Shown: one piece after another, positions 52,261 to 63,689 of the stretch
Numbering within the stretch: position 1 is the first letter of the stretch
Layout: every line of letters starts with the position of its first letter
Source: Arion vulgaris
Taxonomy: Eukaryota > Mollusca > Gastropoda > Stylommatophora > Arionidae
DNA: 64,000 bases
Direction of reading: 5' to 3'
Assembly (NCBI GenBank): GCA_020796225.1
Contig: CM036756.1
Coordinates: 46,541,363-46,605,362 of the forward strand
Position numbers and translations under genes: made by a program
Notes under the pieces: generated by a model
Told to the model about the DNA's origin: nothing
Databases searched by the model: none
The model's input: the letters and a program-made list of their open reading frames with translations, nothing else

Positions 52261-53080
52261 TGTAACATGGTTCTCATTCTGATATTTCAATTAGCTGGAG
52301 TCTGAAGGCTGGAGGCCTTCCAGTTGACCAATCAGATCTGACACCTTACTACAGTATAACCACAGCCAACTCTAGATAACTAGGCCAGACAACTGACCGC
52401 GGATTCCTTGATCTAGATCATAAAATGGGGCTGGAAATTATAGATGTTTGATAGAACACTGTACGATTTTTTGTCAATTTTACTCAATTCTGTGAGTCTA
52501 TGATTATTTATTGATGAAAAATATTCATAATACATGTATTGATATTCCTTATTGTTAAACTTAGCTTGTTGCATAATATAACTTCGATTTAGCATTTTGT
52601 GTTGATTTTAAAATGAATTCATCTGTATACACCAATACTGGAATGCTAGAGTCACGTGGTGTAGTTGTGGTCTTATTTCGTAATTCTTACCTGAGTCAAG
52701 CCCATAAGTTTATAGTTGGCTCTGGTATAACCTCAGTAATGGGGTATGGAAAATTGTCTTTCTGTTTGCAAAATGTGCAGTAACTCTACGGTTACAAACT
52801 GGTGTACTATTGAACAACAGCATCTACTCTATGTGGTTTACAAGAAATCCGAATGATAGTGCTGGTCTAAAGATAAAGAACTAATAGTTTCTGCTTTATG
52901 AATGCTGACACTAATCGTAAAGAACGTGACTGAAGGGTGATAATTCTCTTGTCGTAACATTTAACACTGCCTAGAGTATAATATAACCATGCATACGTGG
53001 TGGCGGTAAATGAGGACACTATATTGTCTATTGTCTTTCCCCAGGTAAATGATGAAATTGGTTGTCCACTTTGCCGTTAA
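52261..53080. other. No recognisable feature
   Basis: About 820 bp; only short frames and no repeats. Confidence 0.35.
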
Positions 53081-53084
53081 GCGT

Positions 53085-53222
53085 AGGGTTGGAGCCGTTA
53101 AGCGTGGGGTTGGAGCCGTTAGCGTGGAGGTTGGAGCCGTTGAGCAGGGGTTGGAGCCGTTAAGCGTGAGGGTTGGAGCCGTTAAGCGTAGGTTGTAGCC
53201 GTTAAGCGTGGGGTTGGGAGTT
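53085..53222. repeat. 21-bp tandem repeat, about 7 copies
   Basis: gttaagcgtggggttggagcc with one-base indels in several units (gttagcgtggagg, gttgagcagggg). Ends ggttgggagtt. Confidence 0.9.
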
Positions 53223-53574
53223 AATTTGCGTTCCAAAGCCAGATGAGTCGCCCTTGTTGGGTTATATCCGTGTTTATTTAGTGTGTTTGTTGTCTTTCAG
53301 TGTATTCGGTGCATGAAGTTATTCACACTCTGCTTCTGATGTTCTCATTTCATAGTAAATCTTTCCTGTTGACCACCACTGCTTCTCAAGCATTTCATTT
53401 TCAAGTAAAACCTAAGAAGATATCACTACGAATCAAAAGCGACGACGCTTAAAAACAAGACACATGCACAACAACTACAACAAAAGTTAGTAAATATAAA
53501 AGTAAACTCTCTTTTCATACCCTGAGGTATATTGTGAGTATTGTGTTGAAAAAGTATTTGTCACTGGTCATAAA

Positions 53575-54440
53575 CATACGATGTGTGAGGTGATCAACAC
53601 CGACATACGATGTGTGAGCTGGTCAGCACCGACATACAGTTGGTGAGGTGTCAACACCGACATACAGTTGGTGAGTAGTCAGCACCGACATACAGTTAGT
53701 GAGGTGGTCAACACCGACATACAGTTGTGAGGTAGTCAGCACCGACATACAGTTGGTGAGTGGTCAACACTCGACATACGATGTGTGAGCTGGTCAGCAC
53801 CGACATACAGTTGGTGAGGTGGTCAACACCGACATACAGTTGGTGAGGTTGGTCTACACCGACATACAGTTGGTGAGGTAGTCAACACCGACATACAGTT
53901 GGTGAGGTAGTCAGCACCGACATACAGTTGGTGAGGTAGTCAGCACCGACATACAGTTGGTGAGGTGGTCAACACCGACATACAGTTGGTGAGTAGTCAA
54001 CACTGACATACAGTTGTGAGGTAGTCAGCACCTGACATACAGTTGGGGAGGTAGTCCAGCACCGACATACAGTTGGTGAGGTGTCAACACCGACATACAG
54101 TTGGTAGTGGTCAACACCGATTCAGTTGATAAGTGGTCAACACCGACATACAGTTGGTGAGGTGGTCAACACCGACATACAGTTGGTGAGGTGATCAACA
54201 CCGACATACAGTTGTGAGGTAGTATCAGACTACAGTTGGGAGGTAGTCAGCACCGACATACAGTTGATGAGTGGTCAGCACCGACATACAGTTGGTGGGT
54301 GGTGCAACACCGACATACAGTTGGTGAGTGTCAGCACCGACATACGTTGTGAGGTAGTCACCACCGACATACAGTTGATGAAGTGGTCAGCACCGACATA
54401 CAGTTGGTGAGGTGGTCAACACCGACATACAATGGGTGAC
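53575..54440. repeat. 29-bp tandem repeat, about 30 copies, indel-rich
   Basis: Unit caacaccgacatacagttgg followed by tgaggtggt; (a/g)tagtcagc and gatcaac subtypes. Many units miss one G of ttgg or gg, or a T. Edges are cleaner than 53.65-54.37 kb. Confidence 0.95.
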
Positions 54441-55234
54441 GTAATCAACATGACGCCTGTCACCTTTGATTCCCAATGTATTCCTGGTACACAGTTATGC
54501 TTCAATATGCGATAGACGAGGTGTTCTTATTCACTTGGTCGCCTTTACTTCCTAGTGCTTGTCTCTACATCAGTTGTGATGTGGTGGAAAAAAACCCAAA
54601 TGAAGTAGATATAACAAGTAGATTGGGGTCAACAATGGTGATATGCGTGAGGCATTCAGAATCAGGACTGTTTGATTCTGACACGACTTGTTAGCGTATT
54701 TCCATCCTATTTGATCGGGTATTTCCGGTTTCGTTTGCCGAGCTACTGAGTTAGTCTTAGTAACTGCTGAACTATGAATTTGCATGGAATGCTTTTTGCT
54801 TAGTCAACCTGCGTTTGTGGTGAGTATTCAGATAAAGGCGGACGCGGTTATGACGAACCGACTCATCTGCCGTATCAGTTATATTAGTTGCAGGAGCTGA
54901 TTTTGTCGTGATTGATGTTCCCCTTCGACATAATTGCAATTCAAGTGATGAACAGTTTTTGTTGACACTTCATCGACGGCAATATGCATTTATACGATTG
55001 GTTGCTTTTGTGGTACGGCTGTTTCATTCTGGAATTGTTCACACAGGAGACGCATTATGTGTATTTTCGTTGACACAGGAACAAGCAATTATGGAGTGAC
55101 CTCGTTACAGTAAATTGGAACCGTACATATGAACTATGAACTATGAACTATGAACTTATGATGTAGTGGACCTGAGAACAGCTCCGTCAAAAATAATCCA
55201 CTGTAACTGCGGAATGGAATTTGTAACACGTGCC
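54441..55234. other. Unassigned; a 7-bp repeat
   Basis: Frames at 54476-54694 and 54908-55099 (+) are not recognised. atgaact is repeated four times at 55130-55157. Confidence 0.3.
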
Positions 55235-56290
55235 TCTAAGTTATCTCTGTGTGATTGCTAATTAAGTTATCTCTCTATGATTGCTATTTAAGTTATCTCT
55301 CTATGATTGTTCTTTAAGTTATCTCTCTATGATTGTTCTTTAAGTTATCTCTCTATAATTGTTCTTTAAGTTATCTCTCTATGATTGCTATTTAAGTTAT
55401 CTCTTTATGATTGATCTTTAAGTTATCTCTTTATGATTGTTCTTTAAGTTATCTCTCTGTGATTGTTCTTTAAGTTATCTCTCTATGATTGCTATTTAAG
55501 TTATCTCTTTATGATTGCTATTTAAGTTATCTCTCTATGATTGTTCTTTAAGTTATCGCTCTATGATTGTTCTTTAAGTTATCGCTCTATGATTGTTCTT
55601 TAAGTTATCTCTATATAATTGTTCTTTAAGTTATCTCTCTATGATTGCTCTTTAAGTTATCTCTCTATGATTGCTATTTAAGTTATCTCTCTATGATTGC
55701 TATTTAAGTTATTTCTATATAATTGTTCTTTAAGTTATCTATGATTGCTCTTTAAGTTATCTCTTTATGATTGTCTCTTAAGTTATCTCTATGATTGTTC
55801 TTTAAGTTATCTCTTTATGATTGTTCTTTAAGTTATCTCTATATGATTGATCTTTAAGTTATCTCTATGATTGTTCTTTAAGTTATCTCTATATGATTGC
55901 TCTTTAAGTTATCTCTCTATGATTGTTCTTTAAGTTATATCTCTATGATTGTTCTTTAAGTTATCTCTATGATTGTTCTTTAAGTTATCTCTCTATGATT
56001 GTTCTTTAAGTTATCTCTCTATGATTGTTCTTTAAGTTATCTCTCTATAATTGTTCTTTAAGTTATCTCTATATGATTGTTCTTTAATTTATCTCTATAT
56101 GATTGTTCTTTAATTTATCTCTATGATTGCAATTTCAGTTATCTCTATATGATTGTTATTTAAGTTATCTCTCTATGATTGCTTTTTAATTTATCTCTCT
56201 ATGATTGTTCTTAGTTATCTCTCTATGATTGCTATTTAGTTATTCTCTATTTGTTCTTTAAATTATCTCTCTATGATTGCTCTTTAATTT
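55235..56290. repeat. 26-bp tandem repeat, about 40 copies
   Basis: tttaagttatctctctatga followed by ttgttc, 26 bp. Variants: gctatt for gttctt, ctttat, cgctct, atataa. Stops in all frames. Decays at the right end near 56230. Confidence 0.95.
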
Positions 56291-56329
56291 ATCTGTATCT
56301 TTTGAATTTTCTTCAATTTCTCAGCTTCC

Positions 56330-56570
56330 TGCATATCCAGAACTGTCTATTTCTCAGTTCCCTGTATGTTCAGAACTTTCTATCTCTCAGTTCCCTGTAT
56401 GTTCAGAACTTTCTATCTCTCAGTTCCCTGTATGTTCAGAACTTTCTATCTCTCAGTTCCCTGTATGTTCAGAACTTTCTATCTCTCAGTTCCCTGTATG
56501 TTCAGAACTTTCTATCTCTCAGTTCCCTGTATGTTCAGAGCTTTCTATCTCTCAGTTCCCTGTATGTCTA
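56330..56570. repeat. 33-bp tandem repeat, about 7 copies
   Basis: tctcagttccctgtatgttc followed by agaactttctatc, 33 bp (11 codons), so all three plus frames are open (98-122 codons, e.g. SELSISQFPVC). Near-identical units. Confidence 0.95.
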
Positions 56571-56579
56571 TAATGTGCT

Positions 56580-57190
56580 TCTATCAACCTGGAAAGAGCT
56601 CCTAATCTGCATAAGGTGATTGACATGTTGTCAAATCCATGATTGGTTTATTTAGCATACAAACGTCAAACCGTTTGTCAATCTCACTGTTGAACTTCAA
56701 TCATTTGTGTTTCGAGTGTCATTTATTTGCCCAAACAATTATCATATATTTCTGTAAATATTATACATTTCATTGTCTATGAAATATAACAGTTTTACTT
56801 GTCATTTACATGTCAACAAAATTATATATACAATTGACACATCTCTTGATCTTCTTCTATGCCGTCTTCTTTTTCCTTTCATTTTTTTGTTTTTAGTTGT
56901 TTTCTTCCTGGTTTTCGTCTTTCTTTTATCTTCATCATATTCATTTTCACTGTTTTTAATTTCTTCTTGACTTTCTCGTTCTTGTCTTATCTACTTCTTT
57001 CTCGTTTTTTTGTCGCTTTTCTATTGCCATTTCTCTTCTATATTCTTATTCTTATTCTCTTGTTATATCTACTTTTTTGTTTTTTCGCATCTTTTTCCTT
57101 TTTTCATTTTTATTTATTTTTTTATTCTTCTTGACGTTTCTTTTTTTCTTTGAGTTCTATCTCTTCTTTTCTTCTTCTTCTTCTTCATTG
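56580..57190. repeat. Spacer, then polypyrimidine-rich tract
   Basis: From about 56860 the plus strand is T/C-dominated for 330 bp and ends in (ttc)n at 57170-57188. The frames in it (65-91 codons, F/L/S) are low complexity. Confidence 0.75.
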
Positions 57191-57589
57191 TCTTGCAATA
57201 TGGACGTCTATCTTCCTTTACTGTAAAACGAAATCGTATTGATCGATTTAGCTTCAGTGATTACTTGATCGATTTTGGTCTCTAAAATTGTGAAAATTCT
57301 ATCTGAATCTCATTGTTTGTCCCCAAGAGATGAAGTAGTGACATTGAGTGAATGAGATTAGGGCATGGCTGGTTCGGAGAGAGGTAAAAAAGGTCACTTT
57401 TGATTTGTCAATGGAATGAGAACACGTGGGAAGCTGTGTCAGCAGTCAAGAATTTGTTGAAACTATCAACAGTTGCGTGATGTACTAGAGCAATAGTTTG
57501 TTGGTAATGAGAAGGATGTTGAGAATAATGGGATATTTAATATATTCACTGTATTAATTTATGCTAGTTTAGCGGCTGTTAAAGGTCAG
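57191..57589. other. Unassigned
   Basis: No feature seen. Confidence 0.3.
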
Positions 57590-57775
57590 GCATTGACTTC
57601 ACTGCAGCGGTTTTCAACATATGAGTCAGTAACTCTTCGCAGAAAGGAACCACAGTTTGCCAAGAGTATTGCGCAAAGCACAAACTCAGTAGCTCCGATA
57701 ACAATACTAGGGATCTTTGGGAAAAATGACATGAATCGAACGACGGGGTCTTGATTCAAACCCGCGACCATGGTT
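57590..57775 (-). mobile_element. tRNA-derived SINE-2
   Basis: Minus strand: B box gcgggtttgaatcaa, then gtcattttt, ggagctactgagtttgtgct, ctcttggcaaactgtgg and gtgaagtcaatgcc. Same body as copies at 3650 and 40925. It starts immediately beyond the simple tail of an RNase H element. Confidence 0.75.
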
Positions 57776-57777
57776 AT

Positions 57778-58075
57778 TGGTTATTGGTTATTGGTTAGTA
57801 AACTAACGTCATTGCATTCCGGACAGACCCGTCGTGTATGCATACTATAGTTCATGTGGCTCGCTGTTTAAACACTCTCTCTCTGCCGCTTAGACATCTG
57901 GTTTTACCCACACAACGGATAGCTCCAACCTTCTTAAATCGGTGCATCAATTCAACATCTATTTTAGTGTCTTCATCCAAACAGGAAGTCGCGTAGAGCC
58001 CGCAGAACATCACACTTATACATCTTGAACTCTCCAACAATCGATGCTGTTGATGCAAGCATGCACTTACGAACG
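57778..58075 (-). mobile_element. 3' end of RNase H element RH1 with (CCAATAA)n tail
   Basis: The minus strand encodes CLDEDTKIDVELMHRFKKVG, then RCVGKTRCLSGRERVFKQRA, matching CLLDEDTKIDVQ.. and the region after it at 640-1140. It ends with ggtctgtccggaatgcaatg and a tail ccaataaccaataaccaata. The tail directly abuts SINE-2. Confidence 0.75.
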
Positions 58076-58132
58076 TAAAGCAAACGACTTTTCTACTTCG
58101 CCACAGAATTTCCTATAAATATGCTATTAACT

Positions 58133-58335
58133 GAGAAACAAATGAATTGTCCATAAAATATATTTGTCTGACAATTTTGTGAAATGAATATTTTGATTGA
58201 AACAAATAATTAGTCCCATACAACATATATTTGTCTAGACAATTTGTGTGAAATGAATATTTTGATTGAGAAACAAATGAATTAGTTTCATACAACATAT
58301 ATTTGTCTAGACATTTTGTGTGAAATGAATCCGGG
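58133..58335. repeat. About 66-bp tandem repeat, 3 copies
   Basis: acatatatttgtctagacaa followed by ttgtgtgaaatgaatatttt and gattgagaaacaaatgaatt; copies near 58145, 58215 and 58290. The first is diverged. Confidence 0.8.
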
Positions 58336-58364
58336 TTGGTCAAATACTATGTTATTGATTGTTT

Positions 58365-58690
58365 GATAGTACCATCATCATTGCACTTCGGTGATCAACC
58401 ATGTAATCTCCGATCTCTTTCTTACACTGGAAGATCTCAGCGGCAGTGCACTAACTCCATAGCTTCGGTGTGAGTCCCAATGTAATTTTGAAGATGGTGA
58501 AAATATTTTGTAGGAATTATATTTGTAATCCTTTTAATGAATTTTTTTGGGCAGCGGCTTTCCAGCCTGCTCTTCTCGGTTTTGAACTGTCAATTGTTCT
58601 TATACATGCTTAACTTTAACACGAGACTTACTTTTTATCGCCCGTCTCCGATAGGACTAGGCACTCCTAAATACACAATATTGTAATTTA
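58365..58690 (-). mobile_element. SINE-1, head truncated
   Basis: Inverted body: atcattgcacttcggtga, gatctctttcttacac, gcggcagtgcactaactcca, cagcctgctcttctcgg, tttatcgcccgtctccgata. Ends near 58680 before the tRNA head. Abuts the 40-bp array. Confidence 0.75.
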
Positions 58691-58724
58691 TTGAATATTA
58701 GCCGCATTTGCAATAAGTATTCTT

Positions 58725-61500
58725 TTATCATCAAGTTCCACTAATACACAGATCTGGTATTATGTTGTCATTAAATACCACTAGTACACAGATCTGGTAT
58801 TATGTTGTCATTAAATACCACTAGTACACAGATCTGGTATTCTGTTGTCATCAAGTACCACTAGTACACAGATCTGGTATTATGTTATAGAGCAAGTACC
58901 ACTAGTACACAGATCTGGTATTATGTTATCATCAAGTACCACTAGTACACAGATCTGGTATTATGTTATAGAGCAAGTACCACTAGTACACAGATCTGGT
59001 ATTATGTTATAGAGCAAGTACCACTAGTACACAGATCTGGTATTATGTTATAGAGCAAGTACCACTAGTACACAGATCTGGTATTATGTTATCATCAAGT
59101 ACCACTAGTACACAGATCTTTTATTACAGATCTGGTATTATGTTATAGAGCAAGTACCACTAGTACACAGATCTGGTATTATGTTATAGAGCAAGTACCA
59201 CTAGTACACGGATCTGGTATTATGTTGTCATTAAATACCACTAGTACACAGATCTGGTATTATGTTATCATCAAGTACCACTAGTACACAGATCTCGTAT
59301 TATGTTGTCATTAAGTACCACTAGTACACATATCTGGTAGTATGTTGTCATTAAGTACCACTAGTACACAGATCTGGTATTATGTTATAGAGCAAGTACC
59401 ACTAGTACACCGATCTGGTATTATGTTATCATCAAGTTCCACTAGTACACGGATCTGATATTATGTTGTCATTAAGTTCCACTAGTACACAGATCTGGTA
59501 TTATGTTGTCATTAAGTACCACTAATACACAGATCTGGTATTATGTTGTCATTAAGTACCACTAGTACACAGATCTGGTAGTATGTTATCATTAAGTACA
59601 CTAGTACACAGATCTGATCATTATGTTATAGAGCAAGTTCCACTAGTACACAGATCTGGTATTATAGTGTATAGAGCAAGTTCCACTAGTACACAGATCT
59701 GGTATTATGTTATAGAACAAATTCCACTGTCAAAGATCTGTATTATGTTATAGAGCAAGTTCCACTAGTAAAAGATCTGGATTATGTTATCATCAAGTAC
59801 CACTAGTACATAGATCTGTATTATTTGTCATTAAGTACCATTAGTACACAGATCTGGTATTATGTTATAATCAAGTTCCACTAGTACACGGATCTGATAT
59901 TATGTTGTCATCAAGTTCCACTAGTACACAGATCTGGTATTATGTTATCATTAAGTACCACTAGTACACGGATCTGGTATTATGTTGTCATTAAGTACCA
60001 CTAGTACACAGATCTGGTATATGTTATCATCAAGTTCACTAAATACACAGATCTGTATTATGTATCATCAAGTACCACTAGTACACGGATCTGGTATTAT
60101 GTTGTCATTAAATACCACTAGTACACATATCTGGTATTATGTTGTCATTAAGTACTACTAGTACACAGATCTGGTATTATGTTATCATCAAGTGCCACTA
60201 GTACACAGATCTGGTATTCAGTTGTCATTAAGTTCCACTAGTACACAGATCTGGTATTATGTTGTCATTAAGTACCACAGTACAAGATCTGGTATTCTTT
60301 GTCACAAGTACCACTAAATACAAGATCTGGTATTATGTTATAGAGCAAGTACCACTAGTACACAGATCTGGTATTATGTTATCATCAAGTACCACTAGTA
60401 CACAGATCTTATTACAGATCTGGTATTATGTTATAGAGCAAGTACACTAGTCACAGATCTGGTATTATGTTATAGAGCAAGTTCCACTGTACAAGATCTG
60501 GTATTATGTTATAGAGCAAGTTCCACTAGTACACAGATCTGGTATTATGTTATAGAACAAGTTCCACTAGTACAAAGATCTGGTATTATGTTATAGAGCA
60601 AGTTCCACTAGTACAAGATCTGGCATTATTTATCATCAATACCACTAAGTACATAGATCTGGTATTATGTTGTCATTAAGTACCATTAGTACACAGATCT
60701 GGTATTATGTTATAATCAAGTTCCACTAGTACACGGATCTGATATTATGTTGTCAATCAAGTTCCACTAGTAACAGATCTGGTATATGTTATAATTAGTA
60801 CCACTAGTACACGGATCTGGTATATATTGTATTATACCACTAGTACACAGATCTGGTATTATGTTATCATCAAGTTCCACTAGTCACAGATCTGGTATTA
60901 TGTTATCATCAATACCACTAGTACACGATCTGAGTATTATGTTGTCATTAAATACCACTAGTACACATATCTGGTATTATGTTGTCATTAAGTACTACTA
61001 GTACACAGATCTGGTATTATGTTATCATCAAGTTCCACTAGTACACGGATCTGATATTATGTTATCATCAGGTGCCACTAGTACACAGATTTGGTATTAT
61101 GTTATAATTAAGTACCACTAGTACACAGATCTGGTATTCAGTTGTCATTAAGTTCCACTAGTACACAGATCTGGTATTATGTTGTCATTAGGTACCACTA
61201 GTACACGGATCTGATATTATGTTATCATCAAGTGCCACTAGTACACATATCTGGTATTATGTTATCATTAAGTACCACTAGTACACAGATCTGGTATTAT
61301 GTTGTCATCAAGTACCACTAGTACACAGATCTGGTATTATGTTGTCATTAAGTACCACTAGTACACAGATCTGGTATTATGTTGTCATTAAATACCACTA
61401 GTACACAGATCTGGTATTATGTTGTCATTAAATACCACTAGTACACGGATCTGGTATTATGTTGTCATCAAATTACACTAGTACACGGATCTGGTATTAT
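58725..61500. repeat. 40-bp minisatellite, about 68 copies
   Basis: Core accactagtacacagatctg followed by gtattatgtt, then one of three 10-bp ends: gtcattaagt, atcatcaagt or atagagcaagt. About 59.6-61.0 kb has many one-base losses. The array continues at 62262 after an RTE insertion. The frame at 60259-60450 is an artefact. Confidence 0.95.
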
Positions 61501-62261
61501 CTTTCTTTCTTTCTTTCTCGAATCCTGTATGCCTCACAGCGTCAGGTCAGGAAGAGATTTCTAAAACGGGCCCTAGTATGCGCTTCGTAGATAGTCTCTT
61601 TCGTCGCCTCTGTTATCTCTGAGGTCCATCTTTTGCGTGGCCGGCCTTTTGCTTTGTACCCATTGTATCGGAGCAGCATTGCTCTTTGGGTGCACTGTCT
61701 GATGGTAATCTGCTTACGTGACCGAACCATTTAATTTGTTGTTTCTTGATGAAGTCTAGTACTGATGTTGTACCTACTTTTTCCTGATGTCTTCATTTCT
61801 CAACCGGTCTCTTCTTGTTACCCAGCATTCTGCGTAGACACTTCATCTCTGTTGTGACTAGTTTTCTTCTATCGTTTGTTGTCATCGTCCAGGTTTGGCA
61901 CTGGTAACATAATGTGGGGAGAAAGATTGTGTTGAACATTGCTTTTTTGGGTTCATGGTGACGTGTTTGCATCTAAAAATTGGCGCCATTTGCCCTATCA
62001 TTTGATTTGCTTTGTTGCCTCTGTGTTGAATTTCATTAGTTATTCTTCCATTTGCTGAAAAAATGCTCTCCAGGTATGTGAAATCTTTTGCTTGATTTAG
62101 TAGATGATTATCGATGGAGATGTTGGTAGTGTTTTCCTCTCTGGCGAATGTCATTACTTCTGTTTTGTCGATGTTAATTCTCATGTTGTATTCGTTACAT
62201 GCTAACTGGAGTCTGTTGATGTGTTGTTGTAGCTGTTCTTCTACGCATTATGTTCTTCTTC
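61501..62261 (-). mobile_element. RTE-like 3' insertion (family B) in the 40-bp array
   Basis: gtattat at 61494-61500 and 62262-62268 flank it; the flanks together restore a continuous array unit. The 3' end is (ctttctttctttcttt) on the plus strand, an (aaag)n tail. Minus-strand frames read MRINIDKTEVMTFAREENTT, then LNQAKDFTYLESIFSANGRI, and MVRSRKQITIRQ, then YKAKGRPRKRW: motif D, the FTYL block and the C-terminal basic patch. 5'-truncated just after the FADD motif, frameshifted. Confidence 0.9.
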
Positions 62262-62450
62262 GTATTATGTTATAGAGCAAGTTCCACTAGTACACAGAAT
62301 TGGCATTATGTTATAGAGCAAGTTCCACTAGTACACAGATCTGGTATTATGTTATAGAGCAAGTCCCACTAGTACACAGATCTGGCATTATGTTATCATC
62401 AAGTTCCACTAGTACACAGATCTGGTATTATGTTATAGAGCAAGTTATGT
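62262..62450. repeat. 40-bp minisatellite, continuation
   Basis: About four and a half more units of the array, mostly with the atagagcaagt end (one has atcatcaagt), interrupted from the main block by the RTE insertion. Confidence 0.9.
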
Positions 62451-62560
62451 ATTGGTTCAATATATAACTTGAATATTCCTTTTAGCAATGTCATTGGCAG
62501 TATTGGTTCAATATATAACGTGAATATTCCTTTTCGTAATGTCATTGGTAGTGATTTCAC
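62450..62560. repeat. 51-bp tandem duplication
   Basis: attggttcaatatataac(t/g)t followed by gaatattccttttagcaatg and tcattggcag at 62451 and 62502. Two copies. Confidence 0.8.
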
Positions 62561-62609
62561 GCATACATTTTATTTGTATTTTCATAAACATTGTTTTCAC
62601 TTTTTTCGC

Positions 62610-62815
62610 ATTTTGGACGAAGGTCTTAAAATATATATTGAACCTATCCTGCGATTTAAAAGTTGAGAATGACATGTCGAATACACAGAAATGGATACAC
62701 GAGGCACAGAATGAGGAATGTGTTTTACCAGCGAATCACGAGAACCACGAGTGTGCATAAACTTCTATATCTGTTGAAGAAAACTGGACAGTTATGGATC
62801 TGTCAAAGTGTTATC
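62610..62815 (+). mobile_element. 3' fragment of RNase H element RH1
   Basis: Plus strand ttggacgaaggtcttaaaat gives LDEGLKIYIEPILRFKS, like DEDTKIDVQSIQRFK at 900-965. It then reads gaggaatgtgttttaccagc and actggacagttatggatctg, matching the end at 1020-1110. Third copy of the family; its simple tail is missing. Confidence 0.65.
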
Positions 62816-62869
62816 TCGTCGGTTCAGTAACCAGAAATAAAAAAAATTATGTTTTTTTTCTCTTGAACT

Positions 62870-63676
62870 ATTCTACAATGAATTTGCCGATGACGTGGCC
62901 ATATTGAATTCAACCACACAAGCAACCACACAAACAAACTAACGAGCAATCTTTGCACACTTGCAGAACAGGTTGGTCTGCAGATTAATTCTGCCAAGAC
63001 CAAAATTATGGACCTCACAAACTCGATCGACAACATCGTAATAAATGGCCAAACACTGGAGAAAGTTGAACATTTTACATATTTGGGTAGTAAAGTGTCA
63101 AACAACGGAGACACGATGAAAGAAATAAACTCTCGTATTGCTATAGCAGCTAGTGCCTTCACTAAGTTAACAAATATCTGGCAATCTCAAGATCTTAATA
63201 TATGCACAAAAGTTAAATTATTTAGGTCATGTGTGATTCCTGTACTGACATACGGTTGTGAAAGTTGGAAATTAACAAAGAAAATTGATAAGAAACTGGA
63301 CAGCTTTGAGAATAAATGTCTCCGAAAATTATTAAAAGTAAAATGGAGTGATTTCGTTTCTAACAACACAGTGAGAGATAGAACACACCAACAACCCGTA
63401 TCAAATATTATAAGGAAACGAAGGTGGAAGTATTTAGGTCATGTTCTTAGATCAGACGAAAAGAGACTAAATCGACAAGTCCTTATGTGGTCACCAGTTG
63501 GGAAAAGAAAACGTGGAAGACCAAAGACCACTCTTCGAAGAACCATCCAACAAGAAAGTAAACTATTGGGATGTAAAACCATTCAAGATCTCCAACTGCC
63601 AGCAAAGAACCGTATCACATGGAGATCTAAAACCTCTGCCCTATGTGCCGCCTTTGGCTCGAAAGGAATAAACTAA
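62870..63676 (+). mobile_element. RTE-like RT motif C to C-terminus
   Basis: EFADDVAILNS at 62880 (motif C, both Asp present) in one frame, then, after a frameshift, a 222-codon frame with EQVGLQINSAKTKIM just upstream of its first Met. It reads VEHFTYLGSKVSNNGD, CVIPVLTYGCESWKLT, FENKCLRKLLKVKWSDF, RKRRWKYLGHVLRSD and GKRKRGRPKTTLRRTIQ, a complete RTE-like C-terminal domain to a natural stop. Best-preserved example in the window, but 5'-truncated, without endonuclease. Confidence 0.9.
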
Positions 63677-63689
63677 CTATTCTACAATT

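Noticed and set aside
56251..56619. 122-codon frame with hydrophobic repeats (secreted or membrane protein)
   Set aside because: It is the 33-bp repeat, open in all three plus frames. No distinct start or non-repeat domain.
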